In this document: positions 18,064 through 25,994 of the stretch, one piece after another
Layout: each line of letters opens with the position of its first letter
Position numbering within the stretch: position 1 is the first letter of the stretch
Assembly: GCA_041391505.1 (NCBI GenBank)
Contig: JAWKNW010000024.1
Span: 1 to 64,000, forward strand
Direction of reading: 5' to 3'
From: Rhodothermales bacterium
GTDB taxonomy: Bacteria; Bacteroidota; Rhodothermia; Rhodothermales; JAHQVL01
Length of the DNA stretch: 64,000 nucleotides
Notes under the pieces: model-generated
The model's input: the letters and a program-made list of their open reading frames with translations, nothing else
Database searches by the model: none
What the model was told of the DNA's origin: nothing
Made by a program: the position numbers and the translations under genes

Positions 18064-20034
18064 TTAGTCGCCCGCCTGGTTGGGCCGGATGCCGCTCGCC
18101 GGCGGGGAAAAGACGTCGATGCCGCTGCCGTAGGCGAAGGCGCCGACCGTGATCGGCAGCCGGCCGTTGGCGGACTGGCGGCCGCCCATGATGCGGGAGA
18201 TGCTGCGGACGCTGGCGAGGGTCTGCTCGTAGGCGATCAGCAGCGCGTCCGCCTCTTCGAACGGCGTTACCGCATAGGGATTGCCCAGCGTCACGATGGC
18301 CGTCGGACCCGGTTTTTCCATCAGGCTTTTGACGAGTTCCTGCTGTTCGGGAAACAGCCCCGGGTCGCCGCGGCCGGCGACCAGCCGCAGGTACAGCGCG
18401 AAGACGATCGCATCGGCCGATTCGGCGTCCGACTCGAGCCGGCGGCGGTCCGAACCGGACACGGTGCGCCCGTACCGATGTTCGACGACATCGACCTGCG
18501 TGCCCAGCTCGTCGGCGAGCAGATCCATCGCCGCGCCGATGCTCGGCGAGTTGTCCCGATTGGTCAGCTGCACGAGGAGGACGCGTTTCGAGGCCTTGAA
18601 CGGCAGGACGCCGTCGTTTTTGAGCAGCGTGACCGCGTGGTCGGCGGCGCGCTGCGCCAGCGGCTCCCCGCGCGGCAGCGCCACGATGTATTCAAACAGC
18701 GCGCGGTTGGGGCTCGGCCGGATGTGCAGGCCGGCCCGGGCCTTCGCGGCCAGGATGCGCCGCACCGAGTCGTCGATCTGCGCCTCGGTCAGCTCGCCTT
18801 TGCGGACGGCCTCGCGGACGCTGCGGACGGACTCGTCGAGTCCGGTCGGCGTCAGCACCATGTCGGCGCCGGCGCGCAGCGGCGCCGTGATGCGTTCCGC
18901 CAGCGTGTATTCGTTCTGCAGCGCCCCCATGGCCACGTCGTCCGTGATCACCAGACCGTGAAACTGCATCGTATCCCGCAGCAGGTTGTGCAGCGCGTTG
19001 CGGCTGAACGTGGCCGGGATCGGCTCGGCGTCGAGGGCCGGAATCCACAGATGCGCGCTCATGACGGCCGTCGGCTGGACGTGCTTGCTCAGCACGTAGC
19101 GGTAGGGAAAGAGCTCGACGGCTTCAAGCGCGTGCCGGTCGCCGGGGATCGTGCCCATCCGACTGTGCGTGTCGATGGACGTATTGCCGTGGCCCGGAAA
19201 ATGCTTCAGGGTGGTCAGGACGCCATGCGCCTGCGCCTCGCGGACGAACGAGGTGGCCATCTCCCCCACCAGCGTCGGGTCCTCGCCGTAGGACCGGATG
19301 TTGATGATGGGATTGAGCGGATTGTTGTTGACGTCCACCACCGGCGCGAGGATCATATTGACGCCTACGGCCCGGCTTTCTATGGCCGTCAGTCGGCCGG
19401 CGGCGGCGGCGAACACGAGGTCGCGCGTGGCGCCGAGGCCCATGTTCGAGGGCCATTCGGTGAGGTTGTTGTTATGCTGCCCCACGCCGCGCTCGTAATC
19501 GGCGGCGAAAAAGAGCGGTACCCCCGAAGCGCGCTGGAGGCGGCCCGTCTCCTCGAAAAGCTCGCGGGGCTCCATCGTGCGGGAGACGAGGAATCCACCG
19601 ACCGCGTAATCTTCCACCGCTTCCAGCGCGCGGTCGTTGCGCGAGCCGGGCGACGGCAGGTTGACGACGAAGAGCTGGCCGATCTTCTGGTTGAGCGTCA
19701 GCGTGGCCATCATGGAATCGACCCAGGCCGACGCGCCGGTCGAGTCCGGGCTCAGCATGGCGAGCACTTCGGGGTCGTAATCGGCGAACAGGCTGTCGAG
19801 CGCCAGTTGGAAGGGATCCGCCTCGGCCTGCTCCTGCCGGCTGGCGGCGGGAGCGTCAGCCGCCGGCCCGGTCGGCCCCAGCAGACTCACCCAGATCACC
19901 ACCACGGCAATGACCACGATCAGGCTTCCAAACTGGAAGCCTTCCGTTCGGGAGATATGGCGCGTCCGTTCGATGGGCGTGTGCCGGGCTTGAGGGTGTC
20001 GGTATCTGGACCGTAATGTAAAAAATCTACGCAA
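18064..20034 (-). CDS. Glycoside hydrolase family 3, NagZ-like, membrane-anchored
   Basis: A 656-residue protein. A basic N-terminus is followed by a membrane segment at about residues 36-55 (FGSLIVVIAVVVIWVSLLG), so it is probably anchored with the enzyme outside the cytoplasm. The GH3 N-terminal domain shows LTLNQKIGQLFVV, TTLKHFPGHGNTSIDTHS (the NagZ His loop) and the nucleophile Asp in LVITDDVAMGAL. Those point to beta-N-acetylhexosaminidase activity on cell wall or similar sugars. From about residue 400 a second domain continues (HAVTLLKNDGVLPFKASK), as in longer GH3 enzymes of Bacteroidota. It diverges from the CPBP gene. Confidence 0.88.
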   Translation of the reverse strand: MRRFFTLRSRYRHPQARHTPIERTRHISRTEGFQFGSLIVVIAVVVIWVSLLGPTGPAADAPAASRQEQAEADPFQLALDSLFADYDPEVLAMLSPDSTGASAWVDSMMATLTLNQKIGQLFVVNLPSPGSRNDRALEAVEDYAVGGFLVSRTMEPRELFEETGRLQRASGVPLFFAADYERGVGQHNNNLTEWPSNMGLGATRDLVFAAAAGRLTAIESRAVGVNMILAPVVDVNNNPLNPIINIRSYGEDPTLVGEMATSFVREAQAHGVLTTLKHFPGHGNTSIDTHSRMGTIPGDRHALEAVELFPYRYVLSKHVQPTAVMSAHLWIPALDAEPIPATFSRNALHNLLRDTMQFHGLVITDDVAMGALQNEYTLAERITAPLRAGADMVLTPTGLDESVRSVREAVRKGELTEAQIDDSVRRILAAKARAGLHIRPSPNRALFEYIVALPRGEPLAQRAADHAVTLLKNDGVLPFKASKRVLLVQLTNRDNSPSIGAAMDLLADELGTQVDVVEHRYGRTVSGSDRRRLESDAESADAIVFALYLRLVAGRGDPGLFPEQQELVKSLMEKPGPTAIVTLGNPYAVTPFEEADALLIAYEQTLASVRSISRIMGGRQSANGRLPITVGAFAYGSGIDVFSPPASGIRPNQAGD

Positions 20035-20092
20035 AAAGGTACTGTGCTATGCTACGCGCGGTTTCAATTTTTTGGATGTATCCCTCTGGGTT

Positions 20093-20122
20093 TTTGGCAC
20101 ATAGGCCATGTCCCTATATTTC
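20093..20122 (+). promoter_or_regulatory. Possible Bacteroidota-type promoter before the CPBP gene
   Basis: TTTG at 20093-20096 followed by TATATTTC at 20115-20122 approximates the -33/-7 consensus TTTG/TAnnTTTG of Bacteroidota, with an 18-base spacer and one mismatch at the last base. The CPBP start is 33 bases further. Short and degenerate, so only suggestive. Confidence 0.3.
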
Positions 20123-20154
20123 GGCTGTTTCTTGCAGCCCCATAGCCCAAAAAC

Positions 20155-20949
20155 ATGCTCGATCGGTTACGAAACGAAGGCAGACTGCTGGTGAGCACCG
20201 TCCGTGGACTGGATCGGCAGACGCTTTTCGTGCTCACGGCGGCGGCGGTCCTGATGGTGACGCAGTTCGTCTTTGGAAGCCGGACCCTTTTCCGGCAGGA
20301 CATCGCCCCGCACTTTTTCCCCGAAACCTGGCATCAACTCGCTGGCTGGGGCTGGTGGTTCAGCATGCAGGGCATCACCGGCTTTGTCCTGCCCGTCGTG
20401 TTTCTCCGCGTTCTCTTCCGGCAGTCCGCCACCGACATGGGCCTCGGCCTCGGCGACTGGAGGCTGGCGTCCACCCTCGCCCTGCTCTACCTGCCCTTCG
20501 TCGTGATCGGCACCTGGATCCTCTCGAACGATCCGGCCTTCATCCGCAGTTATCCCCACTACCAGCCGGCGGCCTTCAACTGGGTCGAGTTTTTTATCTA
20601 CGAGATCCTCTTTCTCTTTTACTGGTTCGGCTGGGAGTATCTGTGGCGCGGATTTATCCTCTTCGGCACCCGGCACACGCTCGGTCTCTACGCGATCCTC
20701 GTCCAGACCATCCCGTTCGCCGCGCTGCACGTGACCAAACCCACCGCGGAAGCCTACCTCTCCATCCTGGGCGGCATCGCCCTCGGCGCGCTCGTCTGGC
20801 GCTGCCGCTCGTTCTGGATCGCGGTCCCCATCCATGCCGTGCAGATGTTCGTGCTGGATTTCTGGTGCACGCTCCGGGCCCGCACCGGCGTCTCGGGCAT
20901 CGGCCTCGAGGCGCTCCGCAACCTGTTCGCGACCTGGCTCGGCGGGTGA
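20155..20949 (+). CDS. CPBP-family intramembrane protease (Abi-like)
   Basis: A 264-residue protein with about seven membrane helices. The CPBP/Rce1-type motifs are present in order: GWEYLWRGFILF (about 159-170), FAALHVTKP and HAVQMFVLD. In the first motif the usual EExxxR reads WExxxR, so the first of the two acidic residues is Trp; the second Glu, the Arg and the later His residues remain. Relatives cleave or bind peptides in the membrane, and many act in bacteriocin immunity or membrane-protein processing. The stop overlaps the ATG of the GH13 lipoprotein (TGATG), suggesting translational coupling. Confidence 0.85.
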   Translation: MLDRLRNEGRLLVSTVRGLDRQTLFVLTAAAVLMVTQFVFGSRTLFRQDIAPHFFPETWHQLAGWGWWFSMQGITGFVLPVVFLRVLFRQSATDMGLGLGDWRLASTLALLYLPFVVIGTWILSNDPAFIRSYPHYQPAAFNWVEFFIYEILFLFYWFGWEYLWRGFILFGTRHTLGLYAILVQTIPFAALHVTKPTAEAYLSILGGIALGALVWRCRSFWIAVPIHAVQMFVLDFWCTLRARTGVSGIGLEALRNLFATWLGG

Positions 20950-22637
20950 TGCGGCTCTTTCGTCGCCATGCCGCGTTGATACCCTGTGTTCCGTTCAACC
21001 GATCCGCTCCGATCTTGCGCTACGTTACCCTGCTTGCCGTCGCCCTCCTCCTCGCCGGCTGCGAGCCCGCCGGCTCCAACCTCCACGCCGACGAACCCGG
21101 CTGGCAGGACGAGATCATCTACCACGTCAGCCAGCGGAGTTTTTATGACTCGAACGGCGACCGGCATGGCGATCTGAACGGCATCAAGGTCAAACTCCCC
21201 TACCTCAAGGAGCTCGGCGTCACGGCCATCCTGTTCATGCCGCTGTATCAATCGAACGTCTACCACAACTATTTCCCGACCGACTACGAGGCCATCGACC
21301 CCGAATTCGGGACGATGGACGACTACCTGGATTTCGTCCGTGCCGTGCACGAAAACGGCCTGAAGTTCATCATGGATATGGAGACGCAGTACGCGGCCAA
21401 CGGACATCGCTGGTTCGACGACTCGTACAGGAATCCGACCTCCCCCTACGACGACTATATCTACTATTTCGACGACGCGAATGCGCACCCCGCGCAGATG
21501 TTCGCCGGCCCCGGGGATTCGCTCATGACCCTCAACGCGTGGCCCGACGTCCGCTTCAACATCGTCTTCCTGAACCTCAACAACCCGATGGTTCGCGCCT
21601 GGGAGCAGAACTTCTTCGCGCACTGGGTCGACCCGAACGGCGACGGGCAATTTGACGACGGCGTCGACGGCTTCCGGCTCGATCACATCATGGACGACCT
21701 CGATCACAAGGGCGTCTTCACCGACCTGTACGCCGCGTTCTGGAAGCCCATCCTGGATCGCGTCTACAGCATCAACCCGAACCTGTTCATCGTGGGCGAG
21801 CAGTCCAATTGGCTGGAATTCGGCGAAGACATGATGGCGAAGACGGGCGCGAACGCCGCGTTCGGCTTTCCGATCCGCTTCGCGATCTCCGGCGCCCCGA
21901 CCCTCTACATGGGTGGCCGGATCGATCCGGCGGACCGCGACGCACTCAACGCCACAAAGATCAAGGCCGCCGTCGAAGAGACGATGCGCCGAATCCCGCC
22001 GGACCGGTACTTCATCAACTTCATCGAAAACCACGACATGGAGCGCTGGGCCAGCGCGATGGAGGGGGATCGAGGCCGGATTCGCGCCGGCGGCGCGCTG
22101 ACCATGCTGCTTCCCGGCATCCCGTCGATCTACTACGGCCAGGAACTGGGCCTCCCCGGCCTCGTCGGCGAATGGGGGCACGACGGCAACCACATCCCCG
22201 TCCGCGACGCCTTCCCCTGGACGCCAAACCCGGACGACGCCGGCATCGCGGCCTTTGCAAAAGACACCGGCCCCTGGTGGGATGTCTCCTACTTCAACAC
22301 CCCGGAGATCGAGCAGCTCGCCTACGCATCCCAGAAAAACGAGCCGGGCTCGCTGTGGCACTTCTACCGGGCGCTGATCGCCCTGCGCAAACGCCACCGC
22401 CCGCTGATGCACGGCGACTACGCGACCATTTCTCATCCCGACTCGTCCGTCTACGCCTTCTCCCGCGCCCTCGGCGACGATCGTGTGGTCGCGGTATTTA
22501 ACCTGTCGGATGAGGCCAGGTCGCTTTCACTGGATGAGGTCGATGCCGCCGGCTACCACTCGCTCTTCGGCGAGCCGTTCGACGCTGCCGGCCTGCTGTC
22601 GCTGGAAGCGTACGGGTTTGCGGTGTTGGGGAATTGA
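20949..22637 (+). CDS. GH13 alpha-amylase-family lipoprotein
   Basis: A 562-residue protein with a lipoprotein signal (LLAVALLLAGCEP) giving an acylated Cys at about residue 37. The GH13 barrel is complete: YLKELGVTAILFMPLYQS, the nucleophile region VDGFRLDHI, the acid/base region LFIVGEQSNW, and IENHDMERW. The enzyme should cut or transfer alpha-glucans at the cell surface. I chose the ATG at 20949 overlapping the CPBP stop. The protein ends AYGFAVLGN; the same last codons recur at the junctions of the tandem repeats that follow, so the array arose by duplications starting inside this gene. Confidence 0.93.
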   Translation: MRLFRRHAALIPCVPFNRSAPILRYVTLLAVALLLAGCEPAGSNLHADEPGWQDEIIYHVSQRSFYDSNGDRHGDLNGIKVKLPYLKELGVTAILFMPLYQSNVYHNYFPTDYEAIDPEFGTMDDYLDFVRAVHENGLKFIMDMETQYAANGHRWFDDSYRNPTSPYDDYIYYFDDANAHPAQMFAGPGDSLMTLNAWPDVRFNIVFLNLNNPMVRAWEQNFFAHWVDPNGDGQFDDGVDGFRLDHIMDDLDHKGVFTDLYAAFWKPILDRVYSINPNLFIVGEQSNWLEFGEDMMAKTGANAAFGFPIRFAISGAPTLYMGGRIDPADRDALNATKIKAAVEETMRRIPPDRYFINFIENHDMERWASAMEGDRGRIRAGGALTMLLPGIPSIYYGQELGLPGLVGEWGHDGNHIPVRDAFPWTPNPDDAGIAAFAKDTGPWWDVSYFNTPEIEQLAYASQKNEPGSLWHFYRALIALRKRHRPLMHGDYATISHPDSSVYAFSRALGDDRVVAVFNLSDEARSLSLDEVDAAGYHSLFGEPFDAAGLLSLEAYGFAVLGN

Positions 22638-23664
22638 GAGACCCGGCTAAACCGTTGAGTTGTTCTGTTCAATTCATAAAGAGCGGATGTTTGGAGTTCG
22701 CCATCCTCCTTGCAATCGTTTCTAAAGGTTGACGCCGAGTGGTGTTTTGAGGGATTCGTTTTGTCATCCCGACCGAAAGGGCCAGCGGCAGCTGGCACTG
22801 AAGCGGAGGGACCTCCTCAAATTGGCGCAGATCCGGCTTCGGGAGGTCGCTCCGCTCCCGCTTCGGCTGTCGCCGACGCGTACGGTCGCGATGACAGGGC
22901 GACAGTGAGGCTCACACCACGCTGCGCCATGCCTCCGATACGTCTGCCGGGAGCTAACGACAGCTCTGAGGATGCGTACAGGATTGCGGTGTTGGGGAAT
23001 TGAGAGACCCGGCTAAACCGTTGAGTTGTTCTGTTCAATTCATAAAGAGCGGATGTTTGGAGATCGCCATCCTCCTTGCAATCGTTTCGAAAAATTGACG
23101 CCGAGTGGTGTTTAGGGATTGTTTTGTCATCCCGACCGAAAGGCCAGCGGCGCTGGCACGCGGAGGACTCTCAAATTGGCGCAGATCCTTCGGAGGTCGT
23201 CGCTCCCGCATCGGCGTCGCCGCGCGTACGGTCGCGATGGGACGACAGTGAATCACCACGATGTCGGAGAGCGTACGGTTGCGGGTGGAATTGAGAGACC
23301 CGGCTAAACCGTTGAGATGTTCTGTTCAGTTCATAAAGAGCGAATGTTTGGAGATCGCCATCCTCCTTGCAATCGTTTCGAAAAATTGACGCCGAGTGGT
23401 GTTTTGAGGGATTCGTTTTGTCATCCCGACCGAAAGAGCCAGCGGCAGCTGGCACTGAAGCGGAGGGACCTCCTCAAATTGGCGCAGATACGGCTTCGGG
23501 AGGTCGCTCCGCTTCCCGCATCGGCTGTCGCCGACGCGTACGGTCGCGATGACAGGACGACGGTGAGGCTAACACCACGTTGTGCCATGCCTCCGATACG
23601 TCTGCCGGAAGCTAACGACAGCTCTGAGGATGCGTACGGGTTTGCGGCGTTGGGGAAGTAGACC
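22608..23664. repeat. Three-copy tandem repeat of about 366 bp, noncoding
   Basis: The marker GAATTGAGAG begins units at 22631, 22997 and 23288; its altered form GAAGTAGACC follows at 23655. Spacings are therefore 366, 291 and 367 bases. Units one and three are close copies along their whole length. The middle unit has lost about 75 bases through many separate small deletions. Each unit ends with GCGTACGGGTTTGCGG or a close variant, the terminal codons of the GH13 gene. Inside each unit lies a REP-like element (22763-22815 in the first) with the hairpin GCCAGC-GGCA-GCTGGC. Short open frames through the units end ALGK or VLGN, echoing the GH13 end; I do not regard them as genes. The rest of the gap, 23665-23811, shows nothing further. 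Confidence 0.92.
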
Positions 23665-23811
23665 ACGCTTCAAGCACCTTCACTTCCTGTCGACGCCCAG
23701 GGCATGTCCAGAGAGGTCATGGGACGTTGCACCACGCGAACACGGCACAGGCACATTTCATCTTCGCAACCAGACCTTTCGGGTCTTCCAGACCCAAAAG
23801 GTCTCGCGCGC

Positions 23812-24729
23812 CTACCACGCGTACTGCATGCTGAGCACGTGCCCCGACCCGCCGAAGCCGCCGTCGAAGGGCACGAAGGCATAGTCCAGGAGCAGTCCGC
23901 TCGTTCCGATGCCACCGCCGATCGTGGCCCCCCGAAGTTCGTCGTTGGTGATATAGCCGGCGCGGATGATTACCAGGTCCTCCACCTGCACCGCGGCGCC
24001 CACGTGGAGGCGCGTGGTTTCGGTGGGAAGCACGTGGGAGACCTCCCCCGTGAAGTACGCATTGAGCAGGACCGCGTTGTCGGTCATGGTCACGACTCGG
24101 AAGGGATAGACGGCGACGCCGGCCCGCAGCGTCGTGGGCAGATCCGTGGCTTCCGCGCTGAGGGTGTTCATCTCGCCCAGATGCAGCAAGGCCACGCCGA
24201 GCTTGATGCCGGACTCGAACAGCTCCGTCTGCGCTCCGAAATCGAAGGCATAACCCTCGGCCGAACTGGTGAAGATGCGCTCGGACAGAAACTTGGCCGA
24301 CACACCGAGCCGCAGCGGCCCGAACGCGTGCGCAAACGATCCCCCCAGACTCACGAACTGCGCGTTGAAGAACCCGTCGGCCGCGCCGGGCGATTCGCGG
24401 GCCTCGAGGTCGCCGCTGTCCATCGCCGTCACGAAGACGCCGAAGCCGCTCTGTTCGCCGGCCTGGAAGCGGCCGGCGGCCGAGTACGTCCGTGTGCTGC
24501 CGATCCAGATGTGGTGCGAGAGGCCCACCGAGTTGCCGATGCGGCCGGCGAGGCCGGCGGGGTTCCAGTATGTCGAAAACGCATCGCGCGTGTTCGCCGT
24601 CTGCGCATCCCCCATGGCAGCGGCCGACGCGTTCGCGCCGATGCGCAGGAACGCGAGACCCGTCTGCGCCGAAGCGGGCAGGGTCATCAGTCCAACAAGG
24701 AGGGCGCAGGTAGCGAGGCGGGTGTGCAT
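23812..24729 (-). CDS. PorV/PorQ-like outer-membrane barrel protein
   Basis: A 305-residue protein with signal peptide MHTRLATCALLVGLMTLPASAQ. The mature start GLAFLRIGANASAAAMGDAQTANTRDAFSTYWNPAGLAG is the characteristic opening of the PorV/PorQ family (type IX secretion shuttle and its relatives). The remainder is alternating beta strand, ending with an aromatic Trp typical of outer-membrane barrels. Downstream member of an operon with a second PorV-like gene and a T9SS-tagged protein. Probably moves or holds T9SS cargo at the cell surface, but PorV and PorQ roles cannot be separated from sequence alone. Confidence 0.85.
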   Translation of the reverse strand: MHTRLATCALLVGLMTLPASAQTGLAFLRIGANASAAAMGDAQTANTRDAFSTYWNPAGLAGRIGNSVGLSHHIWIGSTRTYSAAGRFQAGEQSGFGVFVTAMDSGDLEARESPGAADGFFNAQFVSLGGSFAHAFGPLRLGVSAKFLSERIFTSSAEGYAFDFGAQTELFESGIKLGVALLHLGEMNTLSAEATDLPTTLRAGVAVYPFRVVTMTDNAVLLNAYFTGEVSHVLPTETTRLHVGAAVQVEDLVIIRAGYITNDELRGATIGGGIGTSGLLLDYAFVPFDGGFGGSGHVLSMQYAW

Positions 24730-24763
24730 GGTTACTTCGTTCGCCGGTTCAGCCTTTCGGCAA

Positions 24764-24812
24764 GAGGTCCCTCGATTCCTACCCGCAAAAGCGGGTATCC
24801 GCTCGGGATTAC
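24764..24812. repeat. REP-like element with an internal hairpin
   Basis: The element opens GAGGTCCCTCGATTC, continues with a perfect hairpin ACCCGC-AAAA-GCGGGT (24781-24796), and ends GCTCGGGATTACA. Read on the other strand this is TCCCGAGC...CGAGGGACCTC, the ends of a common intergenic repeat, with a hairpin inserted between them. It occupies the gap between the two PorV-like genes, where it could shape the operon's mRNA. Confidence 0.8.
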
Positions 24813-24819
24813 ATACAAA

Positions 24820-25827
24820 TTATAAAAACAGCCGCAACGTCATAACGTGCATCGTTCCGACGCTGTACGGCTCGAGGGCGACGGCGTATTCGAACCACAC
24901 GCCCAGCTTGCCGATGGGCTGTTCGAGGACGAAGCCGGCCGTCGGCTGGATGCGGCTGGAGGATGCGGCGAGACGGTCGACGCCGGCCCGCACCGCGAAG
25001 GGCTCCATCAGGCGGTATTCGCCGCCGATGCGAAACCGGCTTTCCTGGATGCGGAGGTCTTCGGTGTCGGTCACCTCGACCGGCCCCCCACCGCGCAGCT
25101 CGATGCGGCGCGAGCGCAATTCGAGGAGGCTGGCGCGCGACTCATACTCCGCGGAGAGCGTGCCCCTGCCGCCGGCGAGGGCGTACGTACCACTCAGCCG
25201 CACCCGCGCCGGGAAGGCGTCACTCGTCCGCTTGCCGCCGCTGGAAAAGAGGCTCGACGTATCCCAGGTGTACGCGGCGAGCAGGTCGTCCGCCACAAAC
25301 CCGAGGCGCAGCGCCTCGGTCACCTTCACGGTGAAGCCCACATCGATGCCGACGCTGTTCACCGGTTCGAGTTCGCTGAGGTAATCCGCCCGGAAGATCT
25401 GAAAGCCGAGACCGCCGCTGACCCGCTCGCCAAACCGGAGGCCGAAGGCCAGGAAAACGGCGAATTCGTCGGTCGCATAGGACTCCGTGTGGTAGCCGCT
25501 CTCGTTGCGTCCGTCGATGTCGTTCACGCCGGCGTGGATGAGCCCGATCGCGATGCCCGCCTTGGGCGGAAGCGCCGACGAAAATTGCAGATGCTGCAAC
25601 TCGCGGTCGAAGGTCATCAGCGCGACCGACGCCTGGAGCGTCTGGCGCGTGGCGAAGGGCGCCAGCGCGGGATTGTAGAAGGCGCTCGCGTTGGCATCGG
25701 AGGTCTGGGCGTTGCCCATCGCCATACCCCGCGCGCCGAAGCCGAGCCGCGCGAACGCGCCGGCCGACTGACCATGCGCCGCAGGGATACCGATGAGGAC
25801 CAGCAGCGCAATCGCCGCAATCGTCAT
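24820..25827 (-). CDS. PorV/PorQ-like outer-membrane barrel protein, second copy
   Basis: From the start at 25827 the product has 335 residues: MTIAAIALLVLIGIPAAHGQ is the signal peptide, then SAGAFARLGFGARGMAMGNAQTSDANASAFYNPALAPF, the same family opening as the neighbour at 23812. The two proteins share architecture but are clearly diverged. Beta-strand content continues to the C-terminal LRLFL. The open frame extends to 25998, but codons 1-57 translate two REP-like elements (WIPACAGMT is the telltale string) and are left out. The ATG used lies inside the repeat word GGATGAC. Confidence 0.85.
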   Translation of the reverse strand: MTIAAIALLVLIGIPAAHGQSAGAFARLGFGARGMAMGNAQTSDANASAFYNPALAPFATRQTLQASVALMTFDRELQHLQFSSALPPKAGIAIGLIHAGVNDIDGRNESGYHTESYATDEFAVFLAFGLRFGERVSGGLGFQIFRADYLSELEPVNSVGIDVGFTVKVTEALRLGFVADDLLAAYTWDTSSLFSSGGKRTSDAFPARVRLSGTYALAGGRGTLSAEYESRASLLELRSRRIELRGGGPVEVTDTEDLRIQESRFRIGGEYRLMEPFAVRAGVDRLAASSSRIQPTAGFVLEQPIGKLGVWFEYAVALEPYSVGTMHVMTLRLFL

Positions 25828-25878
25828 CCTCGCGCATGCGGGGACCCTCGTCATCCCCGCGCATGCGGGGATCCATGC
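25822..25878. repeat. Two tandem REP-like units at the start of the PorV-like gene
   Basis: CGTCATCCTCGCGCATGCGG and, 27 bases later, CGTCATCCCCGCGCATGCGG follow each other directly, each with the palindromic core CGCATGCG. The first overlaps the start codon of the gene at 24820-25827. This is the same repeat family as at 9849-9932. Confidence 0.8.
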
Positions 25879-25915
25879 TAGGAGGCCGGTTGGCGAAGTA
25901 GGTGCGATACGCGAT

Positions 25916-25965
25916 GAGGTCCCTCGACTGCGCCCCGCGCACTCGGGGACCCGTCCGGAATGACA
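25916..25965. repeat. REP-like element with an internal hairpin
   Basis: It starts GAGGTCCCTCGACTGCG, holds the hairpin CCCCG-CGCACT-CGGGG (25933-25948) and ends GTCCGGAATGACA. The outer ends are those of the elements at 22763 and 24764, but the hairpin sequence differs. It lies between the T9SS beta-propeller gene and the PorV-like gene. Confidence 0.75.
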
Positions 25966-25994
25966 AACGTGTGATGCCATAATCGTCAGCCTCC

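Noticed and set aside
18013..20016. 667-codon plus-strand frame opposite the GH3 gene
   Set aside because: Antisense shadow of a gene with intact GH3 motifs.
22710..23661. Small open frames inside the tandem repeat units
   Set aside because: They are translations of REP-like repeat sequence (for example LSSRPKGPAAAGTE) and are destroyed by deletions in the middle unit; no ribosome site.
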